A stretch of DNA of 64,000 nt from Streptomyces toyocaensis (GTDB taxonomy: Bacteria; Actinomycetota; Actinomycetes; Streptomycetales; Streptomycetaceae): positions 62,001-126,000 of the forward strand of contig NZ_JFCB01000001.1 in assembly GCF_000725125.1 (NCBI RefSeq), written 5' to 3'. The position numbers and the translations under genes were made by a program. Below are positions 23,894 to 33,723 of this stretch, in pieces. How positions within the stretch are numbered: the stretch's first letter is position 1; every line of letters begins with the position of its first letter. The notes beneath the pieces were generated by a model. It was not told the origin of the DNA. It did no database searches and worked only from the letters and a program-made list of their open reading frames with translations.

Positions 23894-26320
23894 TCACGCG
23901 GCGCCGCCCGGCAGTTCGATCTCCGCCCAGATGGTCTTCCCCTCGGCACGGTGGCGCGTGCCCCAGCGCCGGGCGAACTGGGCGACCAGCAGCAGGCCCC
24001 GGCCGCCCTCGTCGAGGGTGCGGGCCCGCCGCAGGTGCGGGGAGGTTCCGCTGCTGTCGTACACCTCGCAGATCAGGGCCTGCCCGCGGATCAGCCGTAG
24101 CTGGACCGGCGGTTGCCCGTAGCGGATGGCGTTGGTGACGAGTTCGCTCACCACGAGTTCGGCGGTGAACGCCACGTCCTCCAGGCCCCACGCGGCCAGC
24201 CGGGCTCCCACTCCCGCACGGGCGTCGGCCACCGCGGCGGGGTCGGACGGCAGGTCCCACGTGGCGACGTGGCCCGCGTCGAAGGTCCGGGTGCGGGCGA
24301 CGAGCAGGGCGACGTCGTCCTGGGGCTGTGTCGGCAGCAGTGCGCGGAACAGGTCGTCGCACATGGCCTCCAGCGATGCGGCGGGCTGCTCCAGGCGCCG
24401 GCGCAGCCGCGCGAGCCCGCTGCCCAGATCGTGCCCCGCGCCCTGCAGGAGCCCGTCCGTGAACAGCGCGAGGACACCGCCCGGCGGCACTTCCCATTCA
24501 CGGGTCTCGAAGGGCAGGCCGCCCAGGCCCAGCGGCGGGCCGGGACGGATGCCGACGAAGTCCACCGTGCCGTCCGGTGCGACGACCGCGGGCGGCGGAT
24601 GGCCGGCGGAGGCGGCCGTGCAGCGGCGCGTCACCGGGTCGTAGATCACGTACAGGCAGCTGGCGATGACACCGGTGGGCACGTCGAGCTGGGACCCGCG
24701 CGGCACCACGGCCTCCTCCTCGGCCACCACCTGGGTCGCCAGGTCGTCGAGCTGCGTCAGGAGCTCGTCGGGGGGCAGGTCGACCTCGGCCAGGGTGCGG
24801 ACCACGGTCCGCAGGCGTCCCATGGTGGCCGAGGCCCGCAGGCCATGGCCCACCACGTCCCCCACGACCAGCGCGACCCGGGCGCCGGACAGCGGGATGA
24901 CGTCGTACCAGTCACCGCCCAGCCCCGCCCGCGTGCGGGCCGGAAGGTAGCGGTGGGCCACCTCGACCGCCTCCTGGGCGGCGATCCGCCGAGGCAGCAG
25001 GCTCCGCTGGAGGGCCAGCGCGGTCTCGCGTTCGAGGGTGTAGCGGCGGGCGTTGTCCACGGCCACGGCGGCCCGCGCGCCGATCTCCTCGGCCAGCACC
25101 AGATCGTCCTCCGTGAAGGGCTCCTCGCGCCGGTGCCGGACGAGGAGCGCCACGCCGAGGGTGATGGCGCGGGCCCGCAGCGGGATGACCATGACCGAAT
25201 GGACCCCGAAGGCCCGCAGCACTCCCGAGCGGGCCGCGTCGACCCGCTGCCAGGCCCTGATGGCCGGGTCGATGGTGCGGTGCAGCGAGGCCTCGCCGGT
25301 GGCCAGGCAGCGGGCGGGGGGCGTGGACGGGGGGTAGTCGTCCACGTCGCCGGGCCGGGCCAGGGCCTCGGGCACCCCGGGCAGCACGGACTGCTGCGCC
25401 ACCCGGCGCAGTGTGACGGCGCCGGTGGGGGAGGGGCGCGGCTCGATCCCGCGGAACAGGGAGTCCAGCAGGTCGACCGTGACGAAGTCCGCCAGCCGGC
25501 CCACCACCAGGTCGGCCATCTCCTGCGCCGTCCGCATCACGTCCAGGGTGGTGCCGATCCGTGTGCTCACGTCGTTCAGCAGGGTGAGCCGCTCCCGGGC
25601 CAGGTGCTGCTCGGTGACGTCGAGGGCGGACACCTCCAGTTGCCGTACCCGTCCGTCGGGGCCCCTGAGCGGGGACACGGTGATGGCCCAGACCCCCTCC
25701 CGCGCTGCCGGCCGGGCTCTGCCCCGCACGCGGAACTGCTCGGTCTCACCGGTGCCGAGCACCCGGCGCATGCTGTCCTCCACGTGCCGGCAGACGTGGG
25801 GAGGCAGGACGTCGGTGACCCGCCGGCCCGTGATCCGCCGCTCGCTCAGGCCGAGCTCGTGCCGGGCGCCGGCGCTCGCCCGCACTGCTCGCAGCGCGGA
25901 GTCGAACACGATGACCGGAAGACGGCACTGTGCGAACGCCGCCTCTTCCGTGGTCGGGTCCGCGTCCGGCCCCTCGAGCGGGGTGGCCACGACGAGGTGC
26001 TGCGTACGGCCCTCGCCGTCCACCCACGGATACGCCCGCAGCCGTACCTCCATCCGCCGGCCGTCCCGGTGCCGGAGCAGTGTCGTCGCGGTCCGCCCGT
26101 CGTCGAGGACCGCGCGGACCGCCGCGCCCCTGCCTGCGTCCGCGCCGAGCAGACGGTCCACGGGGAGCCCGATGACCGCCTGGGACGGGTGGCCGAGCAT
26201 ACGCTCGGCGCCCGGGCTCCATCCCACCACGACGCCCCGGCCGTCGATGACGGCCGTGGCCGCGGCCGCCCGGTCCGGGGGGTCGCCGGTGCCGCCGTCG
26301 AGCGGATTGGCGTCGTGCAT
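23894..26320 (-). CDS. PAS-PAS-GAF-SpoIIE phosphatase with C-terminal RsbW-like ATPase domain
   Basis: This 808-residue multidomain regulator combines sensing, a PP2C/SpoIIE phosphatase and an anti-sigma-like kinase domain in one chain. The order is PAS (about 15-115), PAS (about 125-240), GAF (about 250-425), SpoIIE phosphatase (about 440-665) and HATPase_c (about 670-805). The phosphatase region includes GGDWYDVIPL, VVGDVVGHGL and FTDGLLQ with metal-binding Asp residues. The ATPase region has ELVTNAIRYG and GGRGLLLVAQFARRWGT. Such proteins act in partner-switching control of sigma factors. No sigma or anti-anti-sigma gene adjoins. A second SpoIIE gene is divergent upstream. Confidence 0.92.
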   Translation of the reverse strand: MHDANPLDGGTGDPPDRAAAATAVIDGRGVVVGWSPGAERMLGHPSQAVIGLPVDRLLGADAGRGAAVRAVLDDGRTATTLLRHRDGRRMEVRLRAYPWVDGEGRTQHLVVATPLEGPDADPTTEEAAFAQCRLPVIVFDSALRAVRASAGARHELGLSERRITGRRVTDVLPPHVCRHVEDSMRRVLGTGETEQFRVRGRARPAAREGVWAITVSPLRGPDGRVRQLEVSALDVTEQHLARERLTLLNDVSTRIGTTLDVMRTAQEMADLVVGRLADFVTVDLLDSLFRGIEPRPSPTGAVTLRRVAQQSVLPGVPEALARPGDVDDYPPSTPPARCLATGEASLHRTIDPAIRAWQRVDAARSGVLRAFGVHSVMVIPLRARAITLGVALLVRHRREEPFTEDDLVLAEEIGARAAVAVDNARRYTLERETALALQRSLLPRRIAAQEAVEVAHRYLPARTRAGLGGDWYDVIPLSGARVALVVGDVVGHGLRASATMGRLRTVVRTLAEVDLPPDELLTQLDDLATQVVAEEEAVVPRGSQLDVPTGVIASCLYVIYDPVTRRCTAASAGHPPPAVVAPDGTVDFVGIRPGPPLGLGGLPFETREWEVPPGGVLALFTDGLLQGAGHDLGSGLARLRRRLEQPAASLEAMCDDLFRALLPTQPQDDVALLVARTRTFDAGHVATWDLPSDPAAVADARAGVGARLAAWGLEDVAFTAELVVSELVTNAIRYGQPPVQLRLIRGQALICEVYDSSGTSPHLRRARTLDEGGRGLLLVAQFARRWGTRHRAEGKTIWAEIELPGGAA

Positions 26321-26662
26321 CTGATCATCGCCCGTTCTGCCGTCGGGGCCGCCGCGCCCGGGGCCGGGGCACCGGTGGTGTCGTGGACCGCCCCGCCGCG
26401 GCGATCCCAGCCCGCCGTCGTCCCGACGCCCGGCGTCCCACCCCTCACTCCACTTCTACCGTTCTTCGCCCACGACCGCGCGTCATGGGAGCGGGGCGAC
26501 GCCCCACGACCGGTCACGCCGCACCTGCCCCCGGTCACAAGGCGCCCGGGCCGTCGGGGCCTCCTCCCGCGTCGGGCACATGCCTGCGGCTTCCGGGTTC
26601 TTTAGCATGATGTGAACCGATTGACGTGGTGGGAACGCCCCTCCGTCAGGGATGAGAACGCG
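26321..26662. other. 342-nt region between two divergent SpoIIE-phosphatase genes
   Basis: It contains both promoters. TAGCAT at about 26603-26608 is a plausible plus-strand -10 element, giving a 5' leader of about 50 nt before the GTG at 26663. No small gene or strong palindrome was found. Confidence 0.5.
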
Positions 26663-29155
26663 GTGGCGACAGAGCAGCAGGTCCCCGGGCTGCCCGGAGC
26701 ACATGGCGCGGCGCGGTCCGACGGCCTGCCGTTCCACCCGTCCGCTCTGGCCGCCGCGCGCGCGGCGGCCGGGGCCGCCGCGCTGCTGGCCGCTCTCCTC
26801 GGCCTGACGGGCCTGACCGGGTGGATCCTCGACGTCGACGTGCTGAAGAGCGTGCTGCCCCGTACCTCGGTGTCCATGAAGCCCGACGCCGCTGTCGCCC
26901 TCGTGGCGCTCGGCGTCTCGCTGTTCCTCGTCGCACGCGGCCCGGCTCGCCGGTGGACGACCGCGGCGGCCCGTGCGACGGCAGCCCTGGCGCTGCTGAT
27001 CGGGGTGCTCACGCTCGTGCAGTACCTCACCGGGGTGAGCCTCGGCATCGACGAGCTGCTCTTCGAGGACGACACCGCCGATGTCCAGACGGGGATGCCG
27101 GGGCGGATGGGGCCGAACACGGCCGTGGCCATCTCGCTCGCCGGTGCGGCGTCCCTGTGCGCGAGTACGCGCCGGATCCCCGCGTGGACCGGCCAGGTCA
27201 TGGGGCTCCTGGTCGGAGCCATCGGCATGCTGCGGCTGTACGGGGCCGCCTACGCGGTGCCCGAGCTGGAGCGGTTCGGCGCCTACACGGGCATGGCCCT
27301 GCACACCGCGCCGGCCCTGGTCCTTCTGGGTGTGGCCGCCTGCCTCGCCCGGCCGGGCGAGGGACTGACGGGACTGCTCACGAACGCGGGTGCGACGGGC
27401 GCGCTGGGACGCCGCATGCTCGTCACCGCCGTGGTCGTGCCGCCCCTGCTGGGCTGGGGCGTGCTGGCGGGTGAGAGCGCGGGGGTGTTCGGGCCGCGGC
27501 TGGGGACCGCCCTGCTGGTGTGGGGCCACGTGGCCGCCTTCACCGTGGTGATCTTCGCCGCCCTGGCCATGGGCCGTCGCGTCGAGGTGTCCCATGCCCG
27601 TCTCGAATGGCAGGTGCGCCAGAACGAACTGCTGCAGGCCTTCATGGACCACACCCCCGCGTTGGTGTTCATCAAGGACCTGGAGGGCCGCTACCTGGCG
27701 GTCAACACGACGTTCGAGGAGAGCCTGGGGCTGGGCCGCGACCAGGTACTGGGCCGCCGCGACCTGGACGTCATGCCGGAGGGCCTCGGCCGTCACGCGC
27801 GGGAAGCCGACCTCGCGATGCTGGCCGGGGGCAGGCCCGTGCAGCGGGAGGAACTGCTCGACCTGCCCGGCGGTCCGCGGGAGTTCCTGACCACCCTGTT
27901 CCCGCTCAACGACGCGTCCGGCGTTCCTTACGCCCTGTGCGGCGTGGTCACCGACATCACCGAACGCGTCGCCGCCCAGCGCGAGGTGGAGCGGGCACAG
28001 CGGCGGTTCCGCGCGCTGCTGGAGTCGGCACCCGACGCCACCCTCATCACCGACGGCGACGGCACCGTCGTCATGGCCAACGCGCAGGTGGAGCGCGTGT
28101 TCGGCCGAACGCCGGGTGACCTCGTCGGCACCCGGGTCGCCGATCTGGCGCCCGGCGCGCAACGCCGGCGGCAGGGCGCCCTCCTCGACGCCTACCTGCG
28201 ACGGCGCGACCCGCGGCCCGCGGTCGTGGACCGGAACCTGTACGGGCTGCGCGACGACGGCTCCACCTTCCCCGTCGAGGTCAGTGTCAGCAGCCTCCAG
28301 GCCGAGCGGGAGACCCTCGCCGTGCTGTTCGTGCGGGACATCACCGAGCGCAGGCGGGCGGAGGCCGAGCGCGCCGAACGCTACGAGCAGCACCGGCACA
28401 TCGCCTACACCCTGCAGCACAGCCTGATGGGGGAGCCGCCCACCCTCGCGTATCTGCCCAGCGCGCACCGGTACCTGGCCTCCGTCCAGGACCCCGGGGT
28501 CGGCGGCGACTGGTTCGACGTCATCCCCCTCGGCGGCCGCCGCACCGGCGTCGTCATCGGCGACGTGATGGGCCGGGGGCTGGAGGCGGCGGCCGTCATG
28601 GGGCAGCTGCGCGCCGCCTCCCACGCGCTGGCCCGTACGGGCGCTACCCCCAGCGGGCTGATGACCTCACTGGACGCGTTCGTCGGCGACCTGGCCGGCC
28701 AGCTCGTCACCTGCCTCTATCTGGTCCTCGACCAGGACGCGTGCGAGGTCACCGTCTGCTCGGCGGGCCACCCGCCCGTCGTCGTCCTGCCTCCCGGCGG
28801 GCCCCCCGGCCGGCTGCGGGCACCGGTCGGCGTGCCCCTGGGGGTCAACGACCCGGGCGGCGGCGGGGTGCCGTTCGAGGAGGTGACCCTGCCGCTGCCG
28901 CCGGGCAGCGTCCTCGCCCTCTACACCGACGGGCTGGTCGAACAGCCCGGCACCGACATCGAGGCGCGGATCGACGTCCTCGCCCGCACCGCCGGTGCCG
29001 CGCTGAAGGGTGCCCGCGCGGACCCGAAGGTCCTCGACCGGGCGGCGGACCGGCTGATCAGTGCCCTCATCACCGCCCCGGCCGACCACGACGACGACGT
29101 GACCCTGCTCCTGCTCGGCGTGCCCGGTCCGCACGGGCCGGACCCCGACCACTGA
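26663..29155 (+). CDS. Membrane PAS-PAS-SpoIIE serine phosphatase
   Basis: The 830-residue protein starts with about eight hydrophobic segments (for example ALLAALLGLTGLTGWIL and LVTAVVVPPLLGWGVLAG). Two PAS domains follow (FMDHTPALVFIKDLEGRYLA; LLESAPDATLITDGDGTVVM) and then a PP2C/SpoIIE phosphatase (GGDWFDVIPL, VIGDVMGRG, LYTDGLVEQ). Unlike its divergent neighbour it lacks an HATPase domain. I prefer the GTG at 26663, which has AGGGATGAG upstream, over the in-frame GTG at 26612, which directly follows a -10-like TAGCAT. It probably senses a membrane or PAS ligand and dephosphorylates an anti-anti-sigma factor encoded elsewhere. Confidence 0.88.
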   Translation: MATEQQVPGLPGAHGAARSDGLPFHPSALAAARAAAGAAALLAALLGLTGLTGWILDVDVLKSVLPRTSVSMKPDAAVALVALGVSLFLVARGPARRWTTAAARATAALALLIGVLTLVQYLTGVSLGIDELLFEDDTADVQTGMPGRMGPNTAVAISLAGAASLCASTRRIPAWTGQVMGLLVGAIGMLRLYGAAYAVPELERFGAYTGMALHTAPALVLLGVAACLARPGEGLTGLLTNAGATGALGRRMLVTAVVVPPLLGWGVLAGESAGVFGPRLGTALLVWGHVAAFTVVIFAALAMGRRVEVSHARLEWQVRQNELLQAFMDHTPALVFIKDLEGRYLAVNTTFEESLGLGRDQVLGRRDLDVMPEGLGRHAREADLAMLAGGRPVQREELLDLPGGPREFLTTLFPLNDASGVPYALCGVVTDITERVAAQREVERAQRRFRALLESAPDATLITDGDGTVVMANAQVERVFGRTPGDLVGTRVADLAPGAQRRRQGALLDAYLRRRDPRPAVVDRNLYGLRDDGSTFPVEVSVSSLQAERETLAVLFVRDITERRRAEAERAERYEQHRHIAYTLQHSLMGEPPTLAYLPSAHRYLASVQDPGVGGDWFDVIPLGGRRTGVVIGDVMGRGLEAAAVMGQLRAASHALARTGATPSGLMTSLDAFVGDLAGQLVTCLYLVLDQDACEVTVCSAGHPPVVVLPPGGPPGRLRAPVGVPLGVNDPGGGGVPFEEVTLPLPPGSVLALYTDGLVEQPGTDIEARIDVLARTAGAALKGARADPKVLDRAADRLISALITAPADHDDDVTLLLLGVPGPHGPDPDH

Positions 29156-29171
29156 CGGGGTGGCAGGCCCT

Positions 29172-29231
29172 GGGGAGCGGGGGGCGGGGTGCGGGGAACG
29201 GGGAGCGGGGAGCGGGGAACGGGGAGCGGGG
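29172..29231 (+). repeat. G-tract array (nine runs of four or more G), predicted quadruplex
   Basis: A 60-nt low-complexity stretch contains nine G4+ runs separated by 1-3 nt (units like GGGGAGC and GGGGAAC). It sits in the 95-nt gap between the convergent phosphatase and homocysteine methyltransferase genes. It could act as a transcription pause or terminator for both, or form G-quadruplex DNA. Confidence 0.85.
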
Positions 29232-29250
29232 TGCCGCCTGTGCGAGGTCG

Positions 29251-30165
29251 CTACGGCCGCACCCGCAGCACCTCCGCGACCGACGAGATGGTCTCCGGCC
29301 CCACCCGGCAGCACCCGCCGATCAGCCGGGCCCCCGAAGCGCGCCAGCCCGTCACCCGTCCGGCGGTGAACGTCGGCCGGCCGGTCCAGGCCCGCGCGCC
29401 CGCGTCCCACGTCTCCCCGCTGTTGGGGTAGACCACGACCGGTTTGCCCGTGACACGGGCGGCGAGCGGGACGGCGTGGTCGGCCTCCCGCGGGGTGCAG
29501 CAGTTCACGCCGACCGCGATCACCTCGTCCGCCCGCGCGGCGAGCGCGAAGGCGTCCTCCAGGGGCTGCCCCGCGCGGGTGCGGCCGCCTGCCGCCGAGT
29601 AGGACAGCCAGGCCGGTGTGCCGAGGCCGCGCAGGGCCCGCAGCAGGGCCTCGGCCTCGTCCGTGTCGGGGATCGTCTCCAGGGCCAGTACGTCCGGCGC
29701 GGCGGCGGCCAGGACCTCCATGCGGGGGCGGTGGAAGCGTTCCAGCTCCGCGACCGACAGCCCGTACCGGCCGCGGTACTCGGAGCCGTCCGCGAGCATC
29801 GCCCCGTACGGTCCGACCGAGGCCGCCACCCACAACGGGCGGGACGCCAGGGCCCGCCGGGCCGCCTCCCGGGCACACCCGACGCTCAGCGCGAGCAGCG
29901 CGGACGCCTCCTGACGGCCGGTCCCGCGCCGGGCGAAGCCCTCGTACGTCGCCTGGTAACTGGCCGTGATCGCCACGTCCGCGCCCGCCCCGAAGTACGC
30001 CAGATGCGCGCCGGTCACCGCCTCCGGGTCCTCGGCGAGCAGCCGGGCCGACCACAGCTCGTCGCTCAGGTCGTGGCCGGCCGACGCGAGCTGGTTGGAC
30101 AGGCCGCCGTCGAGGACGACCGTGCCGTCCGCGAGCGCCTCGGCGAGTGGGGGAACGGTGCTCAT
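29251..30165 (-). CDS. mmuM: Homocysteine S-methyltransferase
   Basis: The 304-residue enzyme transfers a methyl group, normally from S-methylmethionine, to homocysteine to give methionine. It begins with the family VVLDGGLSNQLASAGHDL segment. It has the zinc ligands in VGVNCCTP and in the C-terminal GGCCRVGP. The ATG at 30165 matches the family N-terminus. It stands alone, convergent with the phosphatase gene and divergent from the LuxR regulator. It is functionally related to the sulfur genes at the window start but not linked to them. Confidence 0.93.
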   Translation of the reverse strand: MSTVPPLAEALADGTVVLDGGLSNQLASAGHDLSDELWSARLLAEDPEAVTGAHLAYFGAGADVAITASYQATYEGFARRGTGRQEASALLALSVGCAREAARRALASRPLWVAASVGPYGAMLADGSEYRGRYGLSVAELERFHRPRMEVLAAAAPDVLALETIPDTDEAEALLRALRGLGTPAWLSYSAAGGRTRAGQPLEDAFALAARADEVIAVGVNCCTPREADHAVPLAARVTGKPVVVYPNSGETWDAGARAWTGRPTFTAGRVTGWRASGARLIGGCCRVGPETISSVAEVLRVRP

Positions 30166-30262
30166 GCCGGCGACGCTAGCGGAGCCACCCGCCACAGCGC
30201 GCCCTCCCGCCCCGCTGCTGGGATGCTGGGAGGGGGCACAGCCGAACAGGGGCGGTGAGTGC

Positions 30263-32920
30263 ATGACCGGGCCGGAAGAGGACGAATCGCCGGTGGCGGG
30301 AGGCCGCGCCGACCCGCGCGGCGACCCGTTTCTGCGCACCCGGTTCGCCGTACCCGCGCGCCCGGCGACGTATCTGCGGCGGGAGCGGCTGACCAGGCAT
30401 CTCGACCAGGCCCTGACCACCCCGCTGACCATGGTCAACGGGGCGGCCGGCGCGGGGAAGACGTTGCTGGTCGCGGACTGGGCCGCACGTCGCGGCCGGC
30501 TGCCGGTGGCCTGGCTCACCGCCGACGCGGCCGGGGACGGGCCCGGGGTGTTCTGGGCGTACCTGCTGCGGGCCCTGCGGACGGCCGGTGTGCCCCTGTC
30601 CGCCGGCATCGGTGCCCCGGCGGAGGCCAGCCGGGTGGGACCGGCCCTGCTCGTGCGGCTCGCCGCGGAGCTCAGCGGCCGGGAGCGGCCGGTGGTCGTG
30701 GTGCTCGACGAGTTCGACCGCGTCACCGCCCCGGAGATCGCCGAGCAGCTGGAGTTCGTCCTGCGCCACGCCGGTCCGGGGCTGCGCCTGGTCCTCGTCA
30801 CCCGCACCGAGCCGCTGCTGCCCCTGCACCGCTACCGGGCCGCGGGCGAACTGACGGAGATCAGGGGCGCCGAACTGGCCTTCACCCCCCACGAAGCGGC
30901 CCGGCTGCTGGACCTGCACGGGCTGCGCCTGCCCCCGGCCGCGGTGCGCGCGCTCGTGGAGCGCACCCGGGGGTGGGCCGCCGGGCTGCGGCTGTGTGCG
31001 CTGGCGGCGGGACAGAGCCCGGACCCCGAGCTCTACCTGAAGGAGTTCGAGGCCGACCGGAGCACGATTGCCGACTTCCTGCTGGCGGAGGTGCTCAAGC
31101 GGCAGGAGGCCGGAACCCAGGAGCTGCTGCTGCGGGTGAGCGTGCTCGACCGGTTCGGGCCCGGGCTGGCGAACGCGGTCACGGGACGCGACGACGCCGA
31201 GGCCGCCCTGGCCCGGCTCAGCCGGGAGAACGCCTTCGTCGAGCACCTGGGGCACGGCCTGTACCGCCTGCACCCGTTGTTCGCGGAGATACTCCGCGCC
31301 CATCTGCGGATGCGCCGGCCCGGAGCCGAACCCGGACTCCATCGGACCGCCGCCGCGTGGCTGCGGCGGTCCGGGGCCCTCGCGGAGGCCCTCACACACG
31401 GGGCCGCCGCCGGCGACTGGGAGTTCACCGCAGGTGCCCTGATCGACGACCTCGCCATCGGCCAGTTCTTCACGGGGCCGCGCTCCGACACGACGGCGGG
31501 GCTGTTCGCGGCGATGGGGCGGGACGGCACGGGACCCGCCCAGGAACTGGTGCGGGCGGCCGGCCGGCTGGCCCGGTGCGACGTCGACGGCGCTCTGGCC
31601 CACCTGCGCCGGGCACGGCACGACCTCGCGGAGCACGACGGCACCGCGGACCGGGCGGCGGCCCGGCTGAGCTGCGCCCTGCTGGAGGCCCTGGCCGCCC
31701 GGCTGGCCGGTGCGCCGGACCGGGCGGAGGACGCCGCGCGGACGGCCGAGGGGTTGTGGGACGCGGTCCCCGAGCAGCTGGAGCGGCACCCGGAGATCCC
31801 CGCGCTGCTGCTGGACCATCTGGGCTCCACCCGGCTGTGGGCCGGGCGCTTCGAGGAGGCGCGGGCCGCCCTGTCCACGGTGGCGGAGTGCGCCCCGGGA
31901 GCGGTCACCGCACTCGTGCGCGAGGACGCGCTGGCCCGCCTCGCCCTGATCGACCAGCTCGACGGCTGGCCGGGCAGGGCGGAACGCAGGGCGCGGGAGG
32001 CCCTGGCGGAGACGGAGCGGTTCGGTCTGTCCCCGTCCGCCGGCGCCGGTGTGGACCGGGTCGTGCTGGCCGCCGTCGCCGTGGACCGGGACGAGCCGGG
32101 GCGGGCGCGGGCCCTGCTCGACGCGTCCGCCGAGTCGCACCCCGCGCTGCGGGATCCCGTCCTGGCGGCCTGCCGGGCGCTGACGACCGCGCGCCTGCAC
32201 CTGGCGCGCGGCGATCCCGGTGCCGCGCTGAGAGCCGTGGAGGAGGAGGTGCGGGCCGACGTCGCCTCGCCGTGGGTACAGGGGGAGACCGCGCTCGTCG
32301 CGGCCGCCGCTCACCTCGCCGGTGGCCGGGCGCGGACGGCCGCCGGGCTGCTCGCGCGGGTGCCCGACGACCAGGTGGCGTGCGCCGTGGAGGCCGCGCG
32401 GGTCCAGCTCGCCGCCGGGCGGGCCGCGGCGGCCGTACGCCTGCTGGACCGGGTGCGCCCGGAGGGGCGGGCCGGTCCCGCGGTGACCGTGCGGGCCGCG
32501 CTGGTGCGGGCGCGGGCCGCCGACGAGGCGGGAGACGGCGCGGCGGCGCGCAGACTGGTGGGACGGGCGCTCGCGGAGGCCCGACGGGAGCGGCTGCGAC
32601 GGCCCTTCGCCGAGGCCGGGCCGTGGATCCGGCCCTATCTGCGGTCGGAGGCCCCGCACCGGCCGGCGGCCGGCCGGCCCGCACCCTGCTTCGGTCCGTC
32701 CCGGCGCGAGCCGCCGCCCCCGGTCGTCGAGGAGCTGAGCGGACGCGAGCGCGACGTGCTGCGGCGCCTGGCGCTGACGATGTCCACGGAGGAGATCGCC
32801 GCCGATCTGTACGTGTCGGTCAACACGGTGAAGACCCACCTCAAGAGCGTCTACCGGAAGCTGTCGGTCAACCGCCGCAACGAGGCGGTACGCCGCGCCC
32901 GCGAGCTGGACCTGTTGTGA
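30263..32920 (+). CDS. Large ATP-binding LuxR-family (MalT-like) regulator
   Basis: The 885-residue protein has an N-terminal NTPase with P-loop NGAAGAGKTLL (about 57-67) and a Walker-B-like VVVVLDEFDRV. A long helical TPR-like sensor region follows. The C-terminal LuxR HTH is LSGRERDVLRRLALTMSTEE with YVSVNTVKTHLKSVYRKLSV. This is the STAND/MalT architecture, in which ligand binding and ATP drive oligomerisation on DNA. I prefer the ATG at 30263, after the promoter-proximal GGGGCGGTGAGTGC. Its targets are unknown. The next plus-strand gene starts about 150 nt downstream. Confidence 0.92.
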   Translation: MTGPEEDESPVAGGRADPRGDPFLRTRFAVPARPATYLRRERLTRHLDQALTTPLTMVNGAAGAGKTLLVADWAARRGRLPVAWLTADAAGDGPGVFWAYLLRALRTAGVPLSAGIGAPAEASRVGPALLVRLAAELSGRERPVVVVLDEFDRVTAPEIAEQLEFVLRHAGPGLRLVLVTRTEPLLPLHRYRAAGELTEIRGAELAFTPHEAARLLDLHGLRLPPAAVRALVERTRGWAAGLRLCALAAGQSPDPELYLKEFEADRSTIADFLLAEVLKRQEAGTQELLLRVSVLDRFGPGLANAVTGRDDAEAALARLSRENAFVEHLGHGLYRLHPLFAEILRAHLRMRRPGAEPGLHRTAAAWLRRSGALAEALTHGAAAGDWEFTAGALIDDLAIGQFFTGPRSDTTAGLFAAMGRDGTGPAQELVRAAGRLARCDVDGALAHLRRARHDLAEHDGTADRAAARLSCALLEALAARLAGAPDRAEDAARTAEGLWDAVPEQLERHPEIPALLLDHLGSTRLWAGRFEEARAALSTVAECAPGAVTALVREDALARLALIDQLDGWPGRAERRAREALAETERFGLSPSAGAGVDRVVLAAVAVDRDEPGRARALLDASAESHPALRDPVLAACRALTTARLHLARGDPGAALRAVEEEVRADVASPWVQGETALVAAAAHLAGGRARTAAGLLARVPDDQVACAVEAARVQLAAGRAAAAVRLLDRVRPEGRAGPAVTVRAALVRARAADEAGDGAAARRLVGRALAEARRERLRRPFAEAGPWIRPYLRSEAPHRPAAGRPAPCFGPSRREPPPPVVEELSGRERDVLRRLALTMSTEEIAADLYVSVNTVKTHLKSVYRKLSVNRRNEAVRRARELDLL

Positions 32921-33067
32921 CGGGAGGACCACCGTGACTCGAGGGCGGCCACTGATCGTCCCGGGGACCGCGCCGTTCCCGATGGTCCTCGGCACGTCCG
33001 TCCGTCGGGGCCCGGCGTGCGGACCCGTCCGGTCCGGCGGGCGGGGCGGGGCCGGCCGGAGGGCGCC

Positions 33068-33595
33068 GTGACGGCCGGCGCCGGGCACACGTCCCCGGGC
33101 CGCGTCGCACGGACCGCGGAGGACGGGGCGCACGCGGACTGCGCGGGCGGCGTCTACGGGTCCGTGCTCGCGGCCTCGGTGATCGTCGGGGCCGGCACGC
33201 TCGGCTCGTTCCCGCGTCTGGAGCTGGTGCTGCTGCTGTTGCTCACCGGCGCGGTGTTCTGGATCGCGCACGTGCACGCTCAGCTGTTCGGGGCGCGGCT
33301 CGCACAGCACGGCCCCGACCGTGCCGTCGTCCTGCGGGTGTGCCGGGAGGAGTGGACGATCGTCGAGGCCGCCGTGCCGCCCGCGGCCGCCGTGGCGGTC
33401 GGTCCTCTGCTGGGCCTGGGTGTGCAGGGCGGCCAGTGGCTCGCGCTGGCCGTCGCCGTGACGGGGCAGGTGGGCTGGTCCGTCGCGGCGGCCCGGCAGG
33501 CGGGCGCGACGCGGCGTCTGCTGGTCCTGTCGGCTCTGGTGAACCTCGTTCTGGGCCTGGTGATCCTGTCGTGCAAGCTCTGGCTGAAGCGCTGA
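33068..33595 (+). CDS. Membrane protein of unknown function
   Basis: The 175-residue protein has about four hydrophobic segments: SVLAASVIVGAGTLGSF, LVLLLLLTGAVFWIAHVHA, AVPPAAAVAVGPLLGLGV and LVLSALVNLVLGLVILSCKL. The GTG at 33068 is preceded by GGAGGG, which decides the start over upstream frames. The H-V-H-A-Q motif in the second segment might bind metal, but this is speculation. It follows the LuxR regulator on the same strand and may be co-transcribed. Confidence 0.8.
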   Translation: MTAGAGHTSPGRVARTAEDGAHADCAGGVYGSVLAASVIVGAGTLGSFPRLELVLLLLLTGAVFWIAHVHAQLFGARLAQHGPDRAVVLRVCREEWTIVEAAVPPAAAVAVGPLLGLGVQGGQWLALAVAVTGQVGWSVAAARQAGATRRLLVLSALVNLVLGLVILSCKLWLKR

Positions 33596-33723
33596 GGGAG
33601 TCAGTCGTGGCAGGGCCGGGGAGCCTCTCACCTGTACGGGGTGAGCCGGGCCGCCGCCCGGGCGCCGACGATTGCGGGGTACGGGCGCGGTCCGCCTGTT
33701 CCAGGCCACCCGGGGAGCGGCTC

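Noticed and set aside
24113..26605. 830-codon plus-strand ORF opposite the SpoIIE/HATPase gene
   Set aside because: The opposite strand encodes clear PAS, SpoIIE and HATPase motifs; this frame is a shadow.
30176..33709. 1177-codon minus-strand ORF opposite the LuxR regulator
   Set aside because: The plus strand carries Walker and LuxR motifs; the antisense frame is Q/R/G-rich shadow.
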